The notes beneath the pieces are model-generated. The model saw only the letters and a program-made list of their open reading frames with translations, did not search any database and was not told the origin of the DNA. From positions 1 to 11,217 of the forward strand of contig DRKH01000072.1 of assembly GCA_011051825.1 (NCBI GenBank): DNA of 11,217 nucleotides, given 5' to 3'. The translations under genes and the position numbers were made by a program. Shown piece after piece: positions 1 to 6,105 of the stretch (position 1 is the stretch's first letter; every line of letters starts with the position of its first letter). Source of the DNA: Desulfobulbus sp. GTDB taxonomy: Bacteria; Desulfobacterota; Desulfobulbia; Desulfobulbales; Desulfobulbaceae.

Positions 1-740
1 GACGCGGCATCCGTTTTGCCCAGGGCAGGGATATGGACATCATGCAGGGCGTCATGGTGGGCGAGGTAATGAACCGGAACCCGGTGACCATCCGCAGGGA
101 CCAGACTCTGGCCGAACTCTACCAGCGGTTCCAGGAGACCAACTTCCTCGGCTTTCCGGTCCTGGACGAGGAGGGACTGCTCTGGGGGATCGTCACCCTG
201 CAGGACATGGAAAAGGCCCTGTCGCAGTCGGCCATCAACCTGCGTGGCCTGCAGGTGGATGACGTGGCGGTGCCCGACCCGGTCACGGTCTACCCGGACG
301 AGCCGATCTGGGCGGCCATCCAGAAGATGGCCCCCCGGGATCTCGCCCGCCTGCCGGTGGTCAGCCGCGGGGAGAAGAGAAAGCTGCTGGGGCTGATCAG
401 CCGCAGTGACATCCTGCGGGCCTACGATGTGGGTATTGTCCGCAAACAGCGCGGCCAGCTCCTGGAAAGTCATGTGACGCTGCGCAGGCAGGAGTACAAC
501 GGCTTCAGGGAATTCCGGCTCAGGAAGGGACAGCGGGCCGTGGGCGCGCTGCTGCGCGACCTGGATCTGCCCGAGGCGGTGAACGTGGTCTCGGTGGAGC
601 GGAACGGCATGGTCCTTATCCCCCGTGGTGGCACCCGTTTCGAGGATGGTGACATCGTCACCGTCTTTGGCAGGAAAGACTCCCTGCGCCAGGCCCAGGA
701 GGTGTTCACCGCGTCGGGAGAAGGGCCGGGGGAGGGGTGA
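1..740 (+). CDS. CLC-type chloride channel/antiporter, C-terminal CBS-CBS-TrkA_C part (5' end outside window)
   Basis: The frame is open from the window edge (first full codon at base 3), so this is the cytoplasmic tail of a longer protein. Numbering from the Met codon at base 33, residues about 10-65 and 77-132 form two CBS domains (VGEVMNRNPVTI, FPVLDEEGLLWGIV and VDDVAVPDPVTV, LPVVSRGEKRKLLGLISRSDIL). Residues about 150-225 form a TrkA_C (RCK C-terminal) domain ending in FEDGDIVTVFGRKDSL. The upstream residues RGIRFAQGRD before the first CBS domain match the linker I know from bacterial CLC channels with this tail, so the missing part is inferred to be the CLC membrane domain. CBS pairs usually bind adenine nucleotides and TrkA_C binds ligands or ions, so the tail probably gates transport. 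The alternative is a stand-alone regulator starting at base 33, but there is no obvious ribosome binding site there. Confidence 0.85.
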   Translation, partial: RGIRFAQGRDMDIMQGVMVGEVMNRNPVTIRRDQTLAELYQRFQETNFLGFPVLDEEGLLWGIVTLQDMEKALSQSAINLRGLQVDDVAVPDPVTVYPDEPIWAAIQKMAPRDLARLPVVSRGEKRKLLGLISRSDILRAYDVGIVRKQRGQLLESHVTLRRQEYNGFREFRLRKGQRAVGALLRDLDLPEAVNVVSVERNGMVLIPRGGTRFEDGDIVTVFGRKDSLRQAQEVFTASGEGPGEG

Positions 741-747
741 AAAAAGG

Positions 748-942
748 ATGGTGCCCGCCATGTCAGACCGGCCGGACTGCCTGCAATGCCGGCATTTTTT
801 CATCACCTACGAGGCTGCCCGTCCAAGGGGATGCCGGGCCTATGGTTTCAAGTCGCGGCAGATGCCGGACCGGGTCGTTTTCGCAAGCTCCGGCCAGAAG
901 TGCCGCCTTTTCTCTCCCCGTCCTTCCGGAAAAGGAAAATAG
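748..942 (+). CDS. Small four-cysteine protein, function unknown
   Basis: This 64-residue protein follows the channel gene by 7 bp and is probably co-transcribed with it. GGAGGGG at 731-737 lies 10 bases before the ATG at 748; a second in-frame ATG at 760 (MSDRPDC) is a possible alternative start. Visible cysteines are C11, C14, C29 and C52 in the pattern CLQC-RHFFITYE-RGCRAYGFKSRQMP-SSGQKCRLF, which suggests a small metal-binding or redox fold. Short proteins of this pattern are frequent in Geobacter-like bacteria; I recall some being labelled uracil-DNA glycosylase, but nothing here supports that activity because the protein is far too short and has no catalytic motif. The stop codon lies inside an AT-rich hairpin. 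Confidence 0.75.
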   Translation: MVPAMSDRPDCLQCRHFFITYEAARPRGCRAYGFKSRQMPDRVVFASSGQKCRLFSPRPSGKGK

Positions 943-958
943 GGCAATTTTACTTTTC
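929..958 (+). terminator. AT-rich hairpin overlapping a stop codon, possible weak terminator
   Basis: GAAAAG (929-934) pairs with CTTTTC (953-958), and AAAAT (936-940) pairs with ATTTT (947-951), with one G/A mismatch between the blocks and a 6-base loop. The stop codon of the small cysteine protein (940-942) lies in the stem and loop. No long T run follows, so its role as an intrinsic terminator is uncertain. The AT-rich stretch just downstream (950-985) includes a weak promoter-like pair, TTTTCA (954-959) and TAACAT (978-983) spaced 18 bp, which could serve the next gene. Confidence 0.25.
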
Positions 959-1116
959 AAATCCGATTTGTTCGTGATAACATACTGCAGGTCTTCAAAA
1001 GAAACTCTATCCTGAATTGAAAGCTTCCCCCCCTCTGCAACACGGTAAAAAGAAAAGACATTATTGCCATGATCTTTTTGCCGGTTGCAGGCGGGTGAAA
1101 CGCTCAATCCAGGGCT

Positions 1117-1926
1117 ATGACTTCTGGAGCCGTGCGGGCGGTACTGTGCGACTCCGGCAGCTTCCGGACAGCTAAGACTATGGTGCAGGCGGTCGGCGGA
1201 CAGATTGGCGGAGTCTCTCTGGCATCTTTTCTCCAGATGCTGGAACAGGAACGAAAGAGTTGCACCCTGGTGGTCAGCTGCGAAGACCGTTCCGGCTGTT
1301 TCTATTTTGACGGCGGTGTGCTCGTCGATGCCTGTTGCGACGACCAGGTGGGAGAGGAGGCCGCCTACACCCTCCTTACCTGGAGTGACCCCTCTTTCCG
1401 TGTCACCGACCCGGAAGACAGGCTGCAGCGTATCCGGCAGCCTCTTGCCCACCTGCTGCTCACTGCGGCGACTCTCCATGACGAACGGACATACGAGGAA
1501 CAGGAGCAGGGAAAGCGGGAGGGGCCTGGCGGAACCGGGCCGGAACGGCAGCGGAACAGGCCCGGGATAATGGCGGATGTTCAAGGGAATCCCACTCTCA
1601 GGCGTCTGGTGGAGGCCATCATCGCCATTCCGTCGGTGAAACACTATTTCATCCTGAACCGGCAGGGCAAGGTCATTACCCAGTCTTCCAGGAATCAGAA
1701 GGTCGGGGATTTCATCACCTACTGTGTCGTCAGTGGAATCCAGATGCGCAAGGTCCTCAACGTCAAGGGGCCGCACCGTATCCACATGGTCCTGGACAAT
1801 GGCGACAACATGCTGATCGTTCCGGGCGGCGGATTGATCATCGGCCTGCTGCTGGATGAGAATGGTTCACCCGCAGCGGTGACCGGCGGTCTGCGGCAGG
1901 CGATCAGCCGGATGGGGGATTCGTGA
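1117..1926 (+). CDS. DUF4388 (PATAN-type) plus Roadblock/LC7 domain protein
   Basis: This 269-residue protein has two recognisable domains. Residues about 27-120 (GGQIGGVSLASFLQMLEQ, CTLVV, GCFYFDGGVLVDACCDD, AAYTLLTW) fit DUF4388, a domain common in deltaproteobacterial and cyanobacterial signalling proteins. Residues about 157-265 (RLVEAIIAIPSVKHYFILN, GKVITQS, NMLIVPGGGLIIGLLLDENG) form a Roadblock/LC7 domain, the fold that binds or regulates Ras-like GTPases such as MglA. A polar linker (about 124-155) joins them. No transmembrane segment is visible, so it is probably cytoplasmic. The start is uncertain: the ATG at 1117 has AGGG only 2 bases upstream, and the ATG at 1180 (MVQAVGGQIGG) would begin just before the domain. 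The stop overlaps the next start, indicating coupled translation with another Roadblock protein. Confidence 0.82.
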   Translation: MTSGAVRAVLCDSGSFRTAKTMVQAVGGQIGGVSLASFLQMLEQERKSCTLVVSCEDRSGCFYFDGGVLVDACCDDQVGEEAAYTLLTWSDPSFRVTDPEDRLQRIRQPLAHLLLTAATLHDERTYEEQEQGKREGPGGTGPERQRNRPGIMADVQGNPTLRRLVEAIIAIPSVKHYFILNRQGKVITQSSRNQKVGDFITYCVVSGIQMRKVLNVKGPHRIHMVLDNGDNMLIVPGGGLIIGLLLDENGSPAAVTGGLRQAISRMGDS

Positions 1927-2570
1927 TGGCCATGGAAAAACTGCTCAAGGAGATCGCGGCCATCCCCGGTGTGACCGGATCCTGCGTGTTTGACCGGCAC
2001 AAGGGGCCCCTGTGCAGGGACCTGGATTCGCCCCTGACGGCAGAGATGTTTCAGAATGTGGGTATGCACCTGGTTCGCCAGGTTCAGATGGGGACCATGT
2101 GCGGTCTCTCCATCCGTTCAAGCCATTTCCGGTTCGACCGGTACACGGTTGTCGGGATCCCCCTGGAAAACGGCGGCGTCCTGATGACCATCTGCGAGAA
2201 CCAGGCCAACTGCTCACTGATTGCAACCACTGCCGGCATGCTTGTCGCCGACATGTGTGATGCCGGCGCCGGCCGGGAGGATTCAGCGTCTGCGACCAGG
2301 GAGGTTTCCACCGAAACGGAGGAGGACGAACCCGGCGACAGTGGCGTGAACCTGGAGATGGAGGCCCATCTCCGTGATATCGGCCAGGCCCTGGCCGCTG
2401 CCATCGGCCCGGTCGCCGAGGTGGTCATGCAGGATTTCCTCGAAAAATGGCGCGCAAACGGCCCGGTCATCCCGGCCCGTCTCTCGGAGCTGGCAGCCAT
2501 GCTCGCCGACGAGATCGGGGACGAGGAACTGGCGGCGGAATTCAAATCCCGTATCCGGCATATTATCTGA
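1926..2570 (+). CDS. Roadblock/LC7 protein with C-terminal helical GPVA-type domain
   Basis: The ATG at 1926 shares its A with the preceding TGA, and GGGGGA at 1914-1919 is a good ribosome binding site for it; GTG 1923 and ATG 1932 are alternatives. Residues about 1-110 (EKLLKEIAAIPGVTGSCVFD, FRFDRYTVVGIPLENGGVLMTICE, GMLVADMCDA) form a Roadblock/LC7 domain. An acidic linker (STETEEDEPGDSG) leads to a C-terminal helical segment, LRDIGQALAAAIGPVAEVVM to LADEIGDEELAAEFKSRI. That segment resembles the short GP(I/V)A domain found at the ends of many bacterial kinases and signalling proteins (DUF8082-like, from memory). The pair probably forms a hetero-oligomer that controls a small GTPase or a polarity or motility switch, but no GTPase gene is in view. 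Confidence 0.82.
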   Translation: MAMEKLLKEIAAIPGVTGSCVFDRHKGPLCRDLDSPLTAEMFQNVGMHLVRQVQMGTMCGLSIRSSHFRFDRYTVVGIPLENGGVLMTICENQANCSLIATTAGMLVADMCDAGAGREDSASATREVSTETEEDEPGDSGVNLEMEAHLRDIGQALAAAIGPVAEVVMQDFLEKWRANGPVIPARLSELAAMLADEIGDEELAAEFKSRIRHII

Positions 2571-2703
2571 CCGGAATTGAGCGTTTTTCCCCATCTTCTT
2601 CGCCTTGTGGTGTGCCATGCAAGGCATACCGCAATGAACCCCGAGCGGTCACAGGGCCCCCATCTGCACGCGTCCGAACCTTCCAATATACGGGGTTGTA
2701 TGA

Positions 2704-2742
2704 TTGCAGGGGCCGATCACGCGCAACTGTGGCACCCTGCAA
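2704..2742 (+). other. Strong RNA hairpin after the Roadblock operon
   Basis: TTGCAGGG (2704-2711) pairs perfectly with CCCTGCAA (2735-2742). The stem continues as GCC (2712-2714) with GGC (2731-2733) around one bulged A, giving 11 base pairs and a 16-base loop. It lies 130 bp after the Roadblock gene and 100 bp before the secreted-protein gene. No T run follows, so it is not a classic intrinsic terminator; it may be a leader structure or a transcript end. I recognise no riboswitch consensus. The rest of 2571-2831 shows nothing else clear. Confidence 0.35.
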
Positions 2743-2844
2743 CCGATTACAAGTCCTGTGTCAATTCAGGGTAACTGCATTCCCCGTGATCTGTTGCGAT
2801 GAGACACCTCCAACGGTCGCATCCCGGGGCAAAAAGGAGGTCAC

Positions 2845-3192
2845 ATGCCGTACCGCAAGTTTTTTCTTTTCCCCTCGCTCATGTTTTCTCTTCTGATCTT
2901 CCCCTGCACGGCCTTTTCCTGGACCGAGATCGCGCAGCAGCATGCCGGCGGCGGCGCCAAGGAGGTACCGGTGAACCGGGATATCTCCCGGGTCCAGATC
3001 GTCTGCCAGGATGCGCCGGTGATCATCAACACTGTGGTGATGCGTGAAGGCGGCAAAAAGACCCCCTTTACCCTGGGAAAGCGTTTTTCGGCGGGCGAGA
3101 CGTTTGTCATCTCTCTTGGCGGCAAACATCACGTCACCGGCCTGCGCATCAGCGATGACCTCAAGGGCGGTTACCTGGTGCGGGTGGAGTAG
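2845..3192 (+). CDS. Small secreted protein, function unknown
   Basis: The ATG is preceded by an excellent ribosome binding site, AAGGAGG at 2834-2840. Of 115 residues, the first ~25 form a type I signal peptide: basic MPYRK, a hydrophobic core FFLFPSLMFSLLIF and a likely cleavage near TAFS-W. Cys21 is not in a convincing lipobox because no G or A precedes it. The mature part of about 90 residues is beta-rich (DISRVQIVCQDAPVIINTVVM, TPFTLGKRFSAGETFVISL, VTGLRISDD, GGYLVRVE) with one cysteine (C54). The run from strand to 'G.hhVtGlrI' to 'yLVrVe' resembles small periplasmic beta-sandwich proteins of the DUF2541 kind, but that is only a resemblance. It appears to be a single-gene unit. Confidence 0.8.
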   Translation: MPYRKFFLFPSLMFSLLIFPCTAFSWTEIAQQHAGGGAKEVPVNRDISRVQIVCQDAPVIINTVVMREGGKKTPFTLGKRFSAGETFVISLGGKHHVTGLRISDDLKGGYLVRVE

Positions 3193-3236
3193 GAAGCCGG
3201 ATGGCCGAGCACCGCGGCAGAAGGATCCTGGCCCTC

Positions 3237-3261
3237 ATTCCGGCCCGGGACGGGCAGGAAT
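3237..3261 (+). terminator. Terminator-like hairpin after the secreted-protein gene
   Basis: ATTCC (3237-3241) pairs with GGAAT (3257-3261), and inside it GCCC (3243-3246 as GCCC) pairs with GGGC (3252-3255) around a 5-base loop, with one G/A mismatch between the blocks. A short T-containing stretch (ATTTCG) follows. It lies 45 bp behind the stop codon at 3192, which fits a transcript end, although the T tract is poor. Confidence 0.4.
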
Positions 3262-3277
3262 ATTTCGTAGCGTCACC

Positions 3278-3457
3278 CAGCCCGCACATTTCACAAGCGA
3301 TCTGCTGCAAGGTCTGAAAACACCATGCCTGCCGCGTCACAGTGCAAAAAGGGTTCCTCGACATATTCTCATGTGTCTGCGGACTTTTTCGCGCTGATTA
3401 CTGTAGCCATGGCATTTTCAGACCGTTCGCAACGACCTTTGTGAAAGATGCGGGCTG
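3278..3457. repeat. Long imperfect palindrome 1 (MITE- or REP-like)
   Basis: The two arms are 87 bases each around a 6-base centre (3365-3370) and align without gaps; by hand count about 51 of 87 positions pair, concentrated in blocks. The outer block CAGCCCGCA (3278-3286) faces TGCGGGCTG (3449-3457). TTTCACAA faces TTGTGAAA, GGTCTGAAAA faces TTTTCAGACC, CCATG faces CATGG, AAAAAG faces CTTTTT, and ACAT (3361-3364) faces ATGT (3371-3374). Strong ends with a weaker interior suggest a degenerate mobile miniature element or a folded intergenic repeat. It contains no transposase and no credible gene. Confidence 0.7.
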
Positions 3458-3489
3458 TTCAACAAATGAGAAAACGCGTGTCCCTAAGT

Positions 3490-3682
3490 TTGACAACCTC
3501 GTAAAAAGTCTCCCTGGAGGCGTATCCGACAGTTTTCGGACACAGACGGTTTTCTGGCCGGTGCGTTAAAAAACTCGCTTGTTTGAGGCAATAGCCGAGT
3601 TCGCGAGTTTTAGCGCCGGCCAGAAAACCGTCCCGAAAATGTCGGTCTTAGCCGGAAGGGAGACTTATTACGAGTCCATCAA
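3490..3682. repeat. Long imperfect palindrome 2 (interspersed repeat, possible bidirectional terminator)
   Basis: The left arm (about 3490-3578) and right arm (about 3603-3682) pair in blocks. TTGA faces TCAA at the ends. CTCGTAA (3498-3504) plus AAGTCTCCCT (3506-3515) face AGGGAGACTT plus TTACGAG (3657-3674). A perfect 17-base block, GACGGTTTTCTGGCCGG (3545-3561), faces 3616-3632. The core AAACTCGC (3571-3578) faces GCGAGTTT (3603-3610). On the - strand the core stem is followed by six T, so it could end transcription of the glycosyltransferase gene at 3704. The end motif resembles repeats I recall from Desulfobacterota intergenic regions; I could not verify that. Confidence 0.75.
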
Positions 3683-3703
3683 GTTTGATTTGGACCCTGT
3701 TGC

Positions 3704-4537
3704 CTACAGGAGTAGCCGAGGTGTTTGTCCTGACCGCGCATACCATTTTCGGGCCCTCCACGCACAGTGTTTTGACTCGTTAAGAAGGTTTTGATAACGT
3801 TTTTTCGTATGTTGTCCAGTTTTTCGCCCCGGGCCGTGCCAGCGTACTGAATACAGGACCTTAGGAAGATGCAAGAATCGACAACCGGCCATGGCGAATC
3901 GCAGATAGTGGTCGTAGTCGTTGGCTCCGGTATAGGTCTCGTCCATTAGCCCTGCCTTCTCATGCAGGCTTCTGCGATAAAGACGGCAAACTCCCAGGTG
4001 GAACCAGCGGGCCAGGCATTGTTCAAAAGTATAGTCCGGCAGCCTGATCTGACGAAGGATGTGGCCCCGATCATCTACCAGGTTCATGTCGGCATAGACA
4101 AAATCCACAGGTTCATTTTCGAGTACTCTGACCATCTCCTCGATCATGTGGGGATGGGGCAGATCATCGCCTACGACATAGGTGCAAAACATGCCCTTGG
4201 CTCGTGCGAGACCTTCGTTTATGGTTTTCGTGGGGCCGATGTCTTCGGAAAAGGAAAGAATTTCAAGGTGGCGGTTCTGGGGATAGGAGATCACGCTCTT
4301 CCGGATGATTTCGCCGTCCTCGTTCATGGAGATTACGGGTTGCATGGTACGGGTTGCAATTTTTTCCGGCAACCTCTCAAGATATTCTTTTGTGGAATCC
4401 GTAGAGCCGCCGTCCACGATGATGATCTCGAGATTTGGATAGGTCTGGAAAAGGCAATGGTCCACACAGGCCGACAGGTATTGTCCTTGGTTGAAGGTTG
4501 GGATAACAATGGAAACTAACGGTGTTTTCTCAGCCAT
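3704..4537 (-). CDS. Family 2 glycosyltransferase (GT-A fold)
   Basis: This 277-residue enzyme is numbered from the ATG at 4537, chosen because MAEKTPLVSIVIPTFNQGQY starts right at the GT-A fold; an in-frame GTG at 4609 would add 24 residues without family resemblance. Visible motifs are VSIVIPTFNQG (8-18), EIIIVDGGSTDST (37-49), the nucleotide-binding region with an acidic VGDD (122-125) in place of the usual DxD, GANDYDHYLRFAMAG (204-218, catalytic-base region) and VLYSVRWHG (227-235). It transfers a sugar from a nucleotide donor, probably at the inner membrane surface on a polysaccharide intermediate; donor and acceptor cannot be told. It is the last gene of the - strand cluster, 311 bp behind the GT9 gene and close to palindrome 2. 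Confidence 0.88.
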   Translation of the reverse strand: MAEKTPLVSIVIPTFNQGQYLSACVDHCLFQTYPNLEIIIVDGGSTDSTKEYLERLPEKIATRTMQPVISMNEDGEIIRKSVISYPQNRHLEILSFSEDIGPTKTINEGLARAKGMFCTYVVGDDLPHPHMIEEMVRVLENEPVDFVYADMNLVDDRGHILRQIRLPDYTFEQCLARWFHLGVCRLYRRSLHEKAGLMDETYTGANDYDHYLRFAMAGCRFLHLPKVLYSVRWHGPGRKTGQHTKKRYQNLLNESKHCAWRARKWYARSGQTPRLLL

Positions 4538-4848
4538 GACAGGATGGTCGCTTGTTCGAACAGTGATGTTTTTTTCAGAATAAGTGCGCAAGCCCACAGG
4601 AGCGGCCACCGCTCACTACCGCCGCAGTCATAGACCTATTTGTCGCCTGTCTCCTGTTATCGGGTAAAGGAGCGTATATCAGGTCAGCAAATTGTTCCAG
4701 TGGAACTTGAACTTGGATTAAACCAGAGACGCAACGTCTTGGAGCATTGGACCTGACCCATTGCTGTTACAAAGGGGATTAACCAGGGGTAGTATACCGT
4801 TGGAGGTAGTCTTCTGTAGTATGCCAGAGAAAGGAACTCCCGGGATAT
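4538..4848. other. 311-bp gap between the two glycosyltransferase genes
   Basis: No credible gene is present. On the - strand, reading toward the GT2 gene, the gap holds a possible extended -10 box TGATATACG (4673-4681) with no good -35, and then the ops-like element and hairpin given as a separate entry. Other small structures are the palindrome TTCCAGTGGAA (4695-4705), a hairpin CCA-AGACG/CGTCT-TGG (4723-4742), and two direct copies of GG(C/T)ATACTAC on the - strand (about 4786-4825). A separate promoter for the GT2 gene is plausible but weakly supported. Confidence 0.35.
4600..4623 (-). promoter_or_regulatory. ops-like (RfaH/NusG-paralogue recruitment) element with adjoining hairpin
   Basis: On the coding strand of the GT2 gene, 4623-4612 reads GGCGGTAGTGAG, matching 10 of 12 positions of the enterobacterial ops element GGCGGTAGCGTG, including all of GGCGGTAG. 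It is followed directly by a perfect hairpin GAGCGG-TGG-CCGCTC (4614-4600). Ops elements sit in leaders of polysaccharide operons, where a specialised NusG paralogue binds paused polymerase; position (75-86 bp before the ATG at 4537) and context both fit. Against it, the same 8-mer occurs once more in the window inside a gene in the wrong orientation, so chance is possible, and no NusG paralogue gene is in view. Confidence 0.35.
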
Positions 4849-6105
4849 TTAGCTCCGCTGATGGCGGTTCTGGGAAATGTCGCGATAGTTGAGTTGATGC
4901 GGCGGGGCATGTGTCATGTGTTCTTCAATGGTAACAGGTTTTCGGGACGTTGAAGACAAGAATTTTAAGGTCTTGGTCAGTGCCTCTTCGGGTATCTTGG
5001 TCCGCTGGACACATTCCGGCCTTGTCCGGACACATTTCCAGTCGCAGCCGAAGCATGGCAGTCTGAAAGTATGGACATGGAGGGAATGCCCATCAGGATA
5101 TGGAAAGAAACGGCCATAATGTGCGCCACCCATTATGACATGACCTGGAATATTTTGTGCAGCCGCTATATGGGCAAGACCGGAGTCATTGCCGATGAAG
5201 AGGGACGCATGGCCGGTAATCGCAACAGAGTGGACAAGGTTGAGCTGACCAGCGAATGAAAAGACTCTGTCGGGAGCACAACATTCGGTTCGCAGTTTTT
5301 CCGCCTTCCGGACATCACCAGGCCCTCCTGCTATGACGACCTGTGCACTCGTGTTGGCCAGATGCCAGTCCAAAACGGTTTGAAACCGCTTCCGGGGCCA
5401 TGATTTAGTCTCGACCCTGGAACCTGGGGCCAAAAGCAGGAAAGGCTTTTCAATACCCTTTTTCCGCATGAATGCCAAGATGGTCGGATGCTCGTGATTC
5501 AAGAAGGATACAGGAGCTGGTTTCAGGCCTAACAATTTGAGAATACGACGGTTACGGATTGTCTCGTGACCCCCGGCTTTTCCGATGTCGAGTATGCGTG
5601 AATACAGGGCTTCATTATGAAGGGCCTTTTCCACCGTAATATTGCAGCCGTCGCTTCTGACGCCAATTTTTTCCCGCGCACGAATTACCGCAACCATTTC
5701 GTCCGCGTTCTCCTCGCGGCTTATGCATGGATAAAACAGGGTGTCCACCGGTGTGGTTTGCGCAAGTTTGAGGAGGAAGGAACGCCAGTATCGGCCGCGC
5801 CTTTCGTAAGCGGACCGGTTCCAGGGTATGGTATGGTCGGCTAACCTGAAAGCGGTTGCAAGTTCACAGACTTCAGGAATGCCGATCAGCACTACCAGGT
5901 GATCGTGAAAGTGCTTCCGCAGGCCGGCCAGGGCGGGAGAGAAAAGAATAAAATCACCTATTGCATCTGGACGAAGGACCAGAAGTATTTTTTCCCATGA
6001 TCCTCTGTAGCTTTCCGCCTCTGTGCACAGGTTTTTCCAGAACGTGAAGTTCGCCGGCCCTTCAGGTGTATCGATTTTTTTGAAAAAATCTGGATTCAGA
6101 TGCAT
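4849..6105 (-). CDS. Family 9 glycosyltransferase (ADP-heptose:LPS heptosyltransferase-type)
   Basis: This 418-residue protein has the GT-B layout of GT9. The N-terminal domain shows ILLVLRPDAIGDFILFSPAL (40-59). The C-terminal domain shows FLLLAPGSRVETKSWP (222-237), VVIAGGPGDVRKAEKL (256-271), FSFAGQLNLVHSVAI (282-296) and the donor-site motif FIGNDSGLAHIAAA (303-316). A cysteine cluster, C351, C354, C358 and C365 (LPCFGCDWKCVRTRPEC), may bind metal and is seen in some GT9 subgroups. A ~40-residue N-terminal extension precedes the first strand. It probably adds a heptose or other sugar to a lipid-linked or LPS-core acceptor in the cytoplasm. The start overlaps the end of the propeller gene by 10 bp, so translation is likely coupled; ACCGGGATAAT just upstream acts as a weak ribosome binding site. 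Confidence 0.88.
   Translation of the reverse strand: MHLNPDFFKKIDTPEGPANFTFWKNLCTEAESYRGSWEKILLVLRPDAIGDFILFSPALAGLRKHFHDHLVVLIGIPEVCELATAFRLADHTIPWNRSAYERRGRYWRSFLLKLAQTTPVDTLFYPCISREENADEMVAVIRAREKIGVRSDGCNITVEKALHNEALYSRILDIGKAGGHETIRNRRILKLLGLKPAPVSFLNHEHPTILAFMRKKGIEKPFLLLAPGSRVETKSWPRKRFQTVLDWHLANTSAQVVIAGGPGDVRKAEKLRTECCAPDRVFSFAGQLNLVHSVAITGHASLFIGNDSGLAHIAAAQNIPGHVIMGGAHYGRFFPYPDGHSLHVHTFRLPCFGCDWKCVRTRPECVQRTKIPEEALTKTLKFLSSTSRKPVTIEEHMTHAPPHQLNYRDISQNRHQRS

Noticed and set aside
763..1785. Long - strand open frame of 340 codons
   Set aside because: It lies opposite the small cysteine protein and the DUF4388-Roadblock gene, has no recognisable domain, and is the antisense of a GC-rich coding region.
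2084..2686. - strand open frame of 200 codons
   Set aside because: Antisense to the second Roadblock gene, low-complexity Ser/Arg/Pro-rich translation and no motif.
2577..2774. + strand frame of 65 codons after the Roadblock gene
   Set aside because: It runs across the hairpin at 2704-2742, has no ribosome binding site and no motif.
3342..3794. Two short + strand frames (75 and 71 codons) in the gap
   Set aside because: They run through the two palindromes, lack ribosome binding sites, and their translations show no protein-like pattern.
3962..4519. + strand open frame of 185 codons
   Set aside because: Antisense to the GT2 gene, whose motifs are clear; the + translation shows no family features.
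4538..4609. GTG start adding 24 residues to the GT2 enzyme
   Set aside because: No ribosome binding site, and the added residues precede the usual N-terminus of the GT-A fold.
4686..4699. Sigma-54-like TGGAAC...TTTGCT on the - strand
   Set aside because: The GG and GC elements are 8 bases apart instead of the required 10.
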